Of a DNA stretch of 5,984 nt, positions 1 through 5,590 are shown piece after piece. A program made the translations under genes and the position numbers. The stretch lies in NCBI GenBank assembly GCA_002401545.1, contig NVTJ01000015.1:838-6821 (forward strand), written 5' to 3'. Origin of the DNA: Alphaproteobacteria bacterium. Lineage in GTDB: Bacteria; Pseudomonadota; Alphaproteobacteria; Sphingomonadales; Emcibacteraceae. The notes beneath the pieces were generated by a model. It made no database searches. It was not told the origin of the DNA and was given only the letters and a program-made list of their open reading frames with translations. The stretch's first letter is position 1; each line of letters opens with the position of its first letter.

Positions 1-416
1 AACTGGCAGAATTGGTGATCCGGGACCTCAGACCGGACGCCGGAAGACTGTTGCATGTCTGTGGCAAAGACACGGCGGGAAATTTGTCCACCATGCTTGA
101 ACGGGCCGGATTTCACACCAGCCGCAAACAGCTTTACAAAGCCGTAAAGGCCACCGCATTATCGCCAAAAGCACATGAGTTGATGAATTGCGGCCAGATC
201 ACCCATATGCCGTTTTATTCACCGCGTACCGTACAGGCCTTTGCTCAGATTATCGGGACGACAAATTTAACCAGAATTACCGCGCTTTGTCTTAGTTCCG
301 CCGTATCTGATGTGATAAGCTGTCTTGACTGGCACAAAATATTAACTGCAGAGGAGCCGAATCAGCGTCATTTGTTCAACCTGATCAGCATAATCCTAGA
401 GGAAAACCGGCCATGA
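1..416 (+). CDS. hemD: Uroporphyrinogen-III synthase, C-terminal part (5' end outside window)
   Basis: This is the last 137 codons of a gene whose frame is open to the left edge (first full codon at base 3), so the TTG at base 12 is not a real start. HemD cyclises hydroxymethylbilane, with inversion of ring D, to uroporphyrinogen III in the cytoplasm. The family pattern is visible: a strand followed by a glycine turn (LLHVCGKDTAGNL, about bases 48-86), a conserved tyrosine after a variable loop (LYKAVKA), then HMPFYSPRTVQAF, in which the Ser-Pro pair starts a helix, and a final region with a CLSSAV segment and an EEPNQRHLFNLI tail that matches the usual 'A..P....L' ending. Complete enzymes are about 230-260 residues, so a little over half is present. 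The stop overlaps the next start by 4 bases (ATGA). Identification rests on pattern and on the mic60-hemY context, since HemD proteins diverge strongly. Confidence 0.86.
   Translation, partial: LAELVIRDLRPDAGRLLHVCGKDTAGNLSTMLERAGFHTSRKQLYKAVKATALSPKAHELMNCGQITHMPFYSPRTVQAFAQIIGTTNLTRITALCLSSAVSDVISCLDWHKILTAEEPNQRHLFNLISIILEENRP
398..403 (+). promoter_or_regulatory. Ribosome-binding site of the Mic60-like gene
   Basis: AGAGGA lies 9 bases before the ATG at 413, inside the last codons of hemD. It supports this start and shows that the ATGA overlap is a normal coupled initiation site. Confidence 0.7.
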
Positions 417-1576
417 CCGAAAAAAACGTATCTCCGGCAAAATCTGAGCCAAAGGGCGAAAAAAAATCCCGCCCAAAACCCGTTCCGGTCAATTGGGCAC
501 AGCGCCTGCTGCTGGTCCTCATCGTCTTTCTTCTGGGAACCGGAGCCGCCATATATTTCCTACCCGCCCTTAAAACCCATCTGCCCGTTGTGGCCAAATG
601 GATTGGCGAAGCCCCCGCCGCCAAACCTGATCTTCTTTTAGCTGAAAAAATTTCCGCGCTGGAAAAACGCCTCGCCCTGCAGGATATTGATCTTCAGGCC
701 TTAAAGGTCATCAGCCAAAATCCGCCAGAAACCGACGCGCTTCTGCGGCAACGGCTGGACAGGCTGGAGCAGGCCGGGCAGCGGACAGATGACATGTCCC
801 AGTCTGCCCGTATTGATATGCTGCTCAGCCGTATGAGCCAGCTTGAGGCGTCTTTCATACCGCTGAGCAAGAGTTTGGCTGAGGCACAGGAAATGCGCCT
901 TGAGCGGTCTCATCTTGCCGAAACTGCCGCCATACAGGCTGAAAAGCTGGACAATATGGCAGGCCGGCTGGACAGGGTAGAGGCCTATGCCGCCCGGGAC
1001 AACAGCGGTGCCCTGCTTGCCTTCCGTATTGGGGAACTGCGGCGCAAGATCACCTCCGGCGCGGCATATGGTGTGGAAATTGATGCCCTGAAAGCCATGA
1101 TCTCCCGGGGTTCCTTTGCCCTCAACAGCCAGATCGCTACGGCTCTTGACTGGCTCGACCGCCATCGGAACGGAATTGTCCCCGGCAGCAAGCTGCGCGA
1201 CCGGTTTGATGATCTGATCCCGGCATTGGTCCGCGCCGGGTCAAGCCATACTGATGATTCCTGGTGGCGGCGAGCCTATAACAGTGCCCGAAGCCTGATC
1301 ATGGTGCGAAAAACGGAAAACACCGGTGAAAATCCGGATAATATCCCAAATAATATCATTGCCGGCGCCCAGCAGATGCTGGACCAACTGGACCTGAGTG
1401 AGGCACTGGCCCTGTTGCGGCAACTCCCCGATAATATGCGGGAAAGGCTCGACGACTGGATAAAGCGGGCAGAGATTTATATGCGGGCCGAAGACGAACT
1501 CACCCGTCTGGAAAGCCTTGCCGCTGCCTATTATCTTGACGCCGAAGAAGCGGAAGAGGCGGAAACACCCTCATGA
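413..1576 (+). CDS. mic60: Mic60/mitofilin-like inner-membrane protein (COG4223 type)
   Basis: A 387-residue protein with the layout of alphaproteobacterial relatives of mitochondrial Mic60. A lysine-rich cytoplasmic N-terminus (residues 1-28) precedes one membrane helix (about 31-50, LLLVLIVFLLGTGAAIYF). A heptad-rich coiled coil follows (about 74-195, with RLDRLEQ and RLDRVEA segments), then a helical C-terminal mitofilin region (about 196-370) with typical sequence such as IATALDWLDRHRNG, DDSWWRRAYNSARSLI and ALALLRQLP. An acidic AEEAEEAE tail ends the protein. The basic N-terminus predicts N-in topology with the bulk in the periplasm. Mitochondrial Mic60 shapes crista junctions; alphaproteobacterial versions are linked to intracytoplasmic membranes and envelope contacts, and that role is inferred here. 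The gene overlaps hemD and hemY by 4 bases each. The start is fixed by AGAGGA 9 bases upstream. Primary databases may call it only a hypothetical or COG4223 protein. Confidence 0.86.
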   Translation: MTEKNVSPAKSEPKGEKKSRPKPVPVNWAQRLLLVLIVFLLGTGAAIYFLPALKTHLPVVAKWIGEAPAAKPDLLLAEKISALEKRLALQDIDLQALKVISQNPPETDALLRQRLDRLEQAGQRTDDMSQSARIDMLLSRMSQLEASFIPLSKSLAEAQEMRLERSHLAETAAIQAEKLDNMAGRLDRVEAYAARDNSGALLAFRIGELRRKITSGAAYGVEIDALKAMISRGSFALNSQIATALDWLDRHRNGIVPGSKLRDRFDDLIPALVRAGSSHTDDSWWRRAYNSARSLIMVRKTENTGENPDNIPNNIIAGAQQMLDQLDLSEALALLRQLPDNMRERLDDWIKRAEIYMRAEDELTRLESLAAAYYLDAEEAEEAETPS

Positions 1577-2841
1577 TACGGCTTGGTTTATATATTACCC
1601 TTGCCATCTTTCTGGCGCTTTGTGCGGTATGGTTTGCCGATAATCCGGGCAACCTCCAGCTTAACTGGCGCGGCTGGGAAATCCGCATGTCCGTGGCTGT
1701 CTTTGGTCTGCTGATTTTTCTTTATACGGTTTCCTGCTGGTATCTGTTTAAGCTTTACCGCTGGTTTCGCACCGACAACCCTCTGGCCAGCCCAAAAAGA
1801 ATGGCCAGCCGCCGCGAAAAAGGACTGGCGGAACTTGATCTGGGCTGGTCGGCGCTGGCCATCCATGACAAGGCCGCCGCGCTCAAACATGGCCGCAAGG
1901 CCTATTCGCTATTACCCGCAGATAACGGACCCGCGCGCTTGCTGCTGCAGGCCAGCGGGGATAAAAAATATCTGGCGCAGTTGAATGATAGCCCCGGCAG
2001 CAAAATGCTGGCCATGACTTTCCGTCTGAAGAAGGAACTCAAAGCTGATAACAGCAAAAATGCCCATGAAATCCTTGTGGAAATGCAAAAATCAAATCCC
2101 GGCAATTCGTGGATCAGCCAAAAGCTTTTTGACATTTTAACCCGGCTCGGCAAATGGGCGGAGGCGACAGAGGAACTGGGAAAGCTGGTTAAAGCCAAAG
2201 CCATGGATAGCGGCGAATATAAACGCCTGTCTGCGGTGCTCTGTTACCGTCAGGCACTGGAAGCGGATCTTGCCGGTCAGAAGAAAAGCGCCCGTGACTT
2301 TGGCGAACAGGCTCTGAAAAAAGATTTGAGCTTCATCCCCGCCGCCCTGCTCCTTGGTCGTCACCATCTGGCAGAAGGAGACAAGGCGCGCGCCCGGAAA
2401 ATCATTGAAAATACCTGGAAGGTCGCGCCCCACCCGGATCTGGGTCAGTTTTTCCTGAAACTTGAGCCTCTGGAAAGTCCGAGCGAAAAATTCCGCCGGA
2501 TACAGAAATTTACCGGCCTGAACGCCGAACATCCCCACAGCCGGCATCTTCTGGCAAAAATCGCTCTGGATACAGAACATTGGGCCGAGGCCAAACAGGC
2601 TCTGGACAGGCTTGTCAAAACGGACCGGGCAAGCCATGAAACCTATCATCTGCTGGCGCGTCTGGAAATGCTGCAAAAGCAGGATGAAAAAGCATCAGAG
2701 GCCCATATGACCAGCGCCTCAAATGCGCCGCCGGACCCCATGTGGCAATGTGCTAAATGCGGCACCTCCCGGGAAAATTATACCGCCACCTGCCCCAATT
2801 GTCATAGTTTCGGGCAGATCAGGTGGCAGGAACAGCTTTAG
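1573..2841 (+). CDS. hemY: HemY-type heme biosynthesis-associated TPR membrane protein with C-terminal zinc ribbon
   Basis: A 422-residue protein of the proteobacterial HemY family, which is unrelated to the protoporphyrinogen oxidase called HemY in Gram-positives. Two membrane helices lie at about residues 3-21 and 38-60. Between them is the family signature DNPGNLQLNWRGWEIRMS (23-40), part of the HemY_N domain. From about 85 to 385 the protein is helical with TPR-like repeats (for example WAEATEELGKLVKA near 195 and WAEAKQALDRLVKT near 337). The C-terminus carries WQCAKCG and CPNCHSFGQIRW, a CxxC-x10-CxxC zinc ribbon using Cys393, 396, 407 and 410. Such a ribbon recalls the rubredoxin-like tail of the TPR protein LapB and occurs in some alphaproteobacterial HemY proteins. 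The exact function is unknown; it is thought to assist late heme synthesis or assemble enzymes at the membrane. The ATG overlaps the mic60 stop, and only a weak purine-rich site (AGAGG, 13 bases away) precedes it, so coupling is likely. Confidence 0.92.
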   Translation: MIRLGLYITLAIFLALCAVWFADNPGNLQLNWRGWEIRMSVAVFGLLIFLYTVSCWYLFKLYRWFRTDNPLASPKRMASRREKGLAELDLGWSALAIHDKAAALKHGRKAYSLLPADNGPARLLLQASGDKKYLAQLNDSPGSKMLAMTFRLKKELKADNSKNAHEILVEMQKSNPGNSWISQKLFDILTRLGKWAEATEELGKLVKAKAMDSGEYKRLSAVLCYRQALEADLAGQKKSARDFGEQALKKDLSFIPAALLLGRHHLAEGDKARARKIIENTWKVAPHPDLGQFFLKLEPLESPSEKFRRIQKFTGLNAEHPHSRHLLAKIALDTEHWAEAKQALDRLVKTDRASHETYHLLARLEMLQKQDEKASEAHMTSASNAPPDPMWQCAKCGTSRENYTATCPNCHSFGQIRWQEQL

Positions 2842-2847
2842 GGCGCT
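2842..2847. other. Six-base convergent junction between hemY and paaK
   Basis: The hemY stop (TAG, 2839-2841) and the paaK stop (CTA on the + strand, 2848-2850) face each other across six bases. The 12-base stretch 2839-2850 is an imperfect palindrome (10 of 12 positions match its reverse complement) that includes both stops. No GC-rich hairpin followed by a T-run is present on either strand, so termination must be Rho-dependent or lie inside the opposing gene. Confidence 0.8.
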
Positions 2848-4152
2848 CTATTCATCCGACAAATTCCGGTAGTCGAAGACCCGCTTGGCTTTACCGGAAG
2901 AGCGCGGAACACCGCCCGGTTCCCGGATATCCACCTTTGTGCTGACCCCGCAGAGATTTTTAATATTTTTCTTCAGTTCCAGCGCAATGTGAGACCGGGT
3001 GTGATCATCGGAAAATTCCGGTTTTGCTTCGGCAACCACAGTTAATTCATCCATCACCTTTGGCCGGCGGATTTCACAAAAATAGTGAGGTGTCAGTCGT
3101 TCATCCTTACAAATAATTTCTTCAATCTGGGTCGGAAATACATTGACTCCCCGAATGATCATCATGTCATCTGACCGGCCAAAGATGCGCGCCATGCGCC
3201 GCATGTTGGACAGGGAGCCGGGCAGAAGTCTGGTCAGATCGCGGGTCCGGTAGCGGATAATGGGAAAGGCCTCTTTGCATAATGAGGTAAAAACCAGTTC
3301 GCCCTCTTCGCCGTCCGGCAATACTTCGCCCGTTTCGGGATCAATGATTTCCGGATAGAAAAGATCTTCCCAGATGGTCAGGCCGTCCTGGGTTTCCGCA
3401 AATTCAGACGCCACACCCGGCCCCATAATTTCCGACAGGCCGTAAATATCCACCGCTTTAATATCAAACCGCCGCTCAATTTCTTTGCGCATTTCCTCGG
3501 TCCAGGGCTCCGCGCCATGGATGCCAATCTCAAGGGATGTGGTGCGCGGGTCAATACCCGCTTTGTCAAAACCGTCGGCCAGAGCCAGCATATAGGAAGG
3601 TGTTACCATGATGATTCTGGGCTTGAAATCCTGAATGAGCTGGATTTGGGAATCGGTCGCCCCGCCAGAGGCCGGCACCACCGCACAGCCCGCCCGTTCC
3701 GCCCCGTAATGGGCGCCAAGTCCGCCGGTAAATAACCCGTAACCATAAGCCACATGCACCATATCACCCGCACGACCCCCGGCGGCGCGGATGGAACGGG
3801 CGATGGCCTCGGCCCAGACATCAATATCCTGCTTCGTATAGCCAACAACCGTTGGTTTTCCCGTGGTGCCGCTGGAGGCATGAATACGGGACAGCTTCTC
3901 CCTCGGGACCGCAAAAAGACCAAAGGGATAATTATCTCTCAGGTCTTTTTTCACCGTGAAGGGAAATTTAGATAAATCGGACAGGCTGTGAAGATCGTCG
4001 GGATGGACACCCTTTTCATCAAAAAGCTGTTTATAAAATGGCACATTATCATAGGCGTGCCTGAGCGACCATTTCATGCGCTCCCGTTGTTTGGCTGCAA
4101 TCTCATCGCGGCTGGCATATTCAAACCCGTTAATCCCTGCAAACATCGTCAT
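2848..4152 (-). CDS. paaK: Phenylacetate-CoA ligase (AMP-forming)
   Basis: A complete 434-residue member of the ANL adenylating superfamily, the usual length for PaaK. It activates phenylacetate, or a related arylacetate, with ATP and CoA to the CoA thioester plus AMP and PPi in the cytoplasm. Visible motifs in order: the phosphate loop SSGTTGKP (93-100); the aromatic-pocket region around AYGYGLFTGGLGAHYGAE (135-152); YGLSEIMGPG (237-246), the A5 motif with the family-specific MGPG; YRTRD (301-305), the A7 adenosine-binding motif; GRSDDMMIIRGVNVFP (325-340), the hinge to the C-terminal domain; and SSGKAKRV (418-425) with Lys421 or 423 as candidate for the adenylation lysine. The start at 4152 has a CAGGG site 10 bases upstream; a second ATG two codons later is less well spaced. 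The gene is last in the oxidoreductase operon, 35 bases after the gamma subunit, which suggests that the acyl-CoA is shared chemistry. Substrate specificity cannot be read from the sequence. Confidence 0.96.
   Translation of the reverse strand: MTMFAGINGFEYASRDEIAAKQRERMKWSLRHAYDNVPFYKQLFDEKGVHPDDLHSLSDLSKFPFTVKKDLRDNYPFGLFAVPREKLSRIHASSGTTGKPTVVGYTKQDIDVWAEAIARSIRAAGGRAGDMVHVAYGYGLFTGGLGAHYGAERAGCAVVPASGGATDSQIQLIQDFKPRIIMVTPSYMLALADGFDKAGIDPRTTSLEIGIHGAEPWTEEMRKEIERRFDIKAVDIYGLSEIMGPGVASEFAETQDGLTIWEDLFYPEIIDPETGEVLPDGEEGELVFTSLCKEAFPIIRYRTRDLTRLLPGSLSNMRRMARIFGRSDDMMIIRGVNVFPTQIEEIICKDERLTPHYFCEIRRPKVMDELTVVAEAKPEFSDDHTRSHIALELKKNIKNLCGVSTKVDIREPGGVPRSSGKAKRVFDYRNLSDE
2864..2899. repeat. 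8-bp perfect inverted repeat near the convergent 3' ends
   Basis: TTCCGGTA at 2864-2871 is repeated inverted as TACCGGAA at 2892-2899, with a 20-base loop. It lies in the last codons of paaK and 23 bases past the hemY stop. There is no T-run after it on the + strand and only three T's (after AA) on the - strand, so it is not a standard terminator. It could protect the 3' end of a hemY transcript, or may be chance. Confidence 0.4.
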
Positions 4153-4158
4153 TCGTTA

Positions 4159-4190
4159 TTTTCCCTGTATTTTATTTACCCTGTATTTTA
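4159..4190 (-). repeat. 16-bp tandem duplication between the gamma-subunit gene and paaK
   Basis: Read on the - strand, two copies of a 16-base unit, TAAAATACAGGG plus TAAA or AAAA, lie head to tail (4190-4175 and 4174-4159). They match at 15 of 16 positions, and the next three bases (TAA) begin a third copy. The first TAA is the stop codon of the gamma subunit. Each unit holds CAGGG; only the second copy is at a useful distance (10 bases) from the paaK ATG. The duplication nearly doubles the spacer. Confidence 0.9.
4163..4167 (-). promoter_or_regulatory. Probable ribosome-binding site of paaK
   Basis: CAGGG on the - strand, ending 10 bases before the ATG at 4152. It is weaker than the site in front of the beta subunit and is the second copy of a duplicated CAGGG. 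Its spacing favours the first of two nearby ATG codons. Confidence 0.5.
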
Positions 4191-4730
4191 GGCGGCTTTA
4201 ACGCCTCTGGCAAGATCAACGCCCGCCCGTAGCGCGTCCATGTTTAAATCCAGAAATTTTTTGGGTGAAATTGCCCGAAGAGCTTTCTCCACAATATCAA
4301 GCTCTATATCATCTGACAATTCGGCAATAACCCCCGTTGCCACCACATTTGTCACCCGCTCCGACCCGAGAGCAATAGCGGTCGCACTCAGCGGCAGTTC
4401 AATGATTTTAAATTTTCCCTTCGGCGGGTTTTTGGTGCGCCGGGGATCGACAATAACGATGGCATCATCCCTGATGATGCCTTCAGAAGCTGTTGCCGCC
4501 GCCTGGTCCAGTATTAAAACAGTATTCAGGTCCGTGGCCAGCGGATAATCGGGCGACCCGTCGCTGGCAACTATATCGGCGCGGCTAAGGCCCCCGCGCG
4601 AGGTTGGCTCATAACTTTGCGACAGAGAGACATGATATCCTTCGCCGAGCAGGACGCGTGAAAATATCTTGGCGCAAAGCTGCAACCCCTGCCCGCCAGC
4701 GCCACTGAACCGCATTTCGAGTGTCTTCAT
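4188..4730 (-). CDS. korC: 2-oxoacid:acceptor oxidoreductase, gamma subunit
   Basis: A 180-residue protein, matching the roughly 180-residue gamma subunits of KorABC/VorABC-type enzymes. These catalyse reversible oxidative decarboxylation of a 2-oxoacid with CoA to acyl-CoA, CO2 and reduced ferredoxin. Key features are the N-terminal FSGAGGQG loop (8-15), the segment QSYEPTSRGG (38-47), which corresponds to the family's Q-S-Y-G-P-x-x-RGG, a Rossmann-like strand VLILDQ (71-76), and TNVVATGVIAEL (127-138). No cysteine cluster is present, as expected for this subunit. The ATG overlaps the beta-subunit stop by 4 bases, with GAGGGG eight bases upstream. A perfect 9-bp hairpin spans codons 84-90. 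The symbol follows the 2-oxoglutarate enzyme by convention; vorC-like or aryl-specific function is equally possible, and the same fold occurs as IorB in indolepyruvate oxidoreductases. Confidence 0.92.
   Translation of the reverse strand: MKTLEMRFSGAGGQGLQLCAKIFSRVLLGEGYHVSLSQSYEPTSRGGLSRADIVASDGSPDYPLATDLNTVLILDQAAATASEGIIRDDAIVIVDPRRTKNPPKGKFKIIELPLSATAIALGSERVTNVVATGVIAELSDDIELDIVEKALRAISPKKFLDLNMDALRAGVDLARGVKAA
4461..4481 (-). repeat. Perfect 9-bp hairpin inside the gamma-subunit gene
   Basis: GGCATCATC and GATGATGCC are exact reverse complements separated by three bases. On the coding strand the hairpin spans exactly seven codons (Gly84 to Ala90, GIIRDDA). No T-run follows, so it is not a classical terminator. 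It could slow ribosomes, mark an mRNA processing point, or simply reflect codon usage. Confidence 0.75.
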
Positions 4731-5590
4731 GATTTCTGCCCCTCACTTATCTGATCAACCATGGCGCGGTAAGTTGCGCCGTATTCCGGGCGGTTTGAGC
4801 GCACAAAAACACCCATATCCATGCTGTTGGGGCGGAAAGGGTGATCCACCACATTATTGTCATACTCGCTGGGCCGCATGGCCCTTGTCTGACCCAGTAC
4901 CATTTCCGCAGAAGAGCCAAGATCATTCTTACGGCCGTTGATCTCGGTACAGTCAGACATGACCTCTATAAAGGAGAAACCCTTATATTCAAGGCCTTCC
5001 GAAATCAGGTCCCGCAGGCGCGGCAGGTGAATGGTCAGCTCCCGACCAACAAACCCGGCCCCGGCGGCTTCGGCCAGCCGGGACGCATCAAAAACCGGTT
5101 CCATATTGCCCGCAGGTGTTGTGGTGGTGAAACGATCATGGGGCGTTGTCGGCGATACCTGTCCGCCGGTCATGCCGTATATTTCATTATTCAGCATCAG
5201 GCAGGTAATATCCAGATTACGCCGCGCCGCATGAATAAGGTGATTGCCGCCAATGGCGAGACAGTCACCATCACCCGTTATGACCACCACATGCAAATCA
5301 GGCCGCGCCATCTTCAGCCCCGTGGCAAAAGCCAGAGGTCGCCCGTGGGTGGTATGATAGGTATTGGCGTCAATATAGGTGCCGACCCGACCAGAGCATC
5401 CAATGCCGCTGACGATAGCCAGCTTGTTCTTGTCAATGCCCTGATCATGAATGGCCCATAATAGCGCCCTGAGGGCAATGCCATGCCCGCATCCCGGACA
5501 CATGAAATGGGGGAACAGGTCAAGACGCAGATAATCGCGAATTTCAAAGTCTTTTTTGGTTTCAGCTTTAAGCGCTACTTGCTTATTCAT
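4727..5590 (-). CDS. korB: 2-oxoacid:ferredoxin oxidoreductase, beta subunit (TPP-binding)
   Basis: A 287-residue protein that fits the roughly 280-residue beta subunits. It binds thiamine diphosphate, Mg2+ and the proximal [4Fe-4S] cluster. The TPP/Mg signature is GDGDCLAIGGNH (106-117) followed by LNNEIYGMTGGQ (133-144). HTTHGR (79-84) and the KorB/VorA-type stretch SPTTP...TTTTPAGN (146-162) are also present. Four cysteines fit the cluster ligands: Cys31 and Cys34 in CPGCGHG, Cys65 in GIGCSGR and Cys214 in MSDCTEINGRKN; all are intact, so the enzyme looks functional. About 30 residues precede the CPGC motif, slightly long for the family. The ATG overlaps the alpha-subunit stop by 8 bases and has a full AAGGAGG nine bases upstream, the strongest site in the window. 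The GRKN after Cys214 resembles KorB, but the TGGQ region is shared with 2-oxoisovalerate enzymes, so the substrate is not settled. Confidence 0.95.
   Translation of the reverse strand: MNKQVALKAETKKDFEIRDYLRLDLFPHFMCPGCGHGIALRALLWAIHDQGIDKNKLAIVSGIGCSGRVGTYIDANTYHTTHGRPLAFATGLKMARPDLHVVVITGDGDCLAIGGNHLIHAARRNLDITCLMLNNEIYGMTGGQVSPTTPHDRFTTTTPAGNMEPVFDASRLAEAAGAGFVGRELTIHLPRLRDLISEGLEYKGFSFIEVMSDCTEINGRKNDLGSSAEMVLGQTRAMRPSEYDNNVVDHPFRPNSMDMGVFVRSNRPEYGATYRAMVDQISEGQKS

Noticed and set aside
752..976. 12-base repeat CGGCTGGACAGG at 752-763 and 965-976
   Set aside because: Both copies encode RLDR in coiled-coil heptads of the Mic60-like protein (RLDRLEQ and RLDRVEA), so they are explained by protein repetition.
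701..1165. 154-codon open frame on the - strand, opposite mic60
   Set aside because: It is antisense to the coiled-coil region, which makes long antisense frames likely; no domain is visible.
1219..1240. Inverted repeat CCCGGC/GCCGGG with a 10-base loop inside mic60
   Set aside because: Only six base pairs, in ordinary GC-rich coding sequence, with no T-run. Such short stems are expected by chance.
2137..2676. 179-codon open frame on the - strand, opposite hemY
   Set aside because: It is antisense to the TPR region of hemY, with no recognisable motif and no operon partner.
3603..3923. 106-codon open frame on the - strand, overlapping paaK in another frame
   Set aside because: paaK is continuous with all its motifs through this stretch, so this is a frame shadow and not evidence of a frameshift.
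4841..5461. 206-codon open frame on the + strand, opposite the beta subunit
   Set aside because: It lies wholly antisense to a gene with intact TPP and cluster motifs. Its translation shows no domain and has no convincing ribosome-binding site. It looks like a by-product of codon bias.
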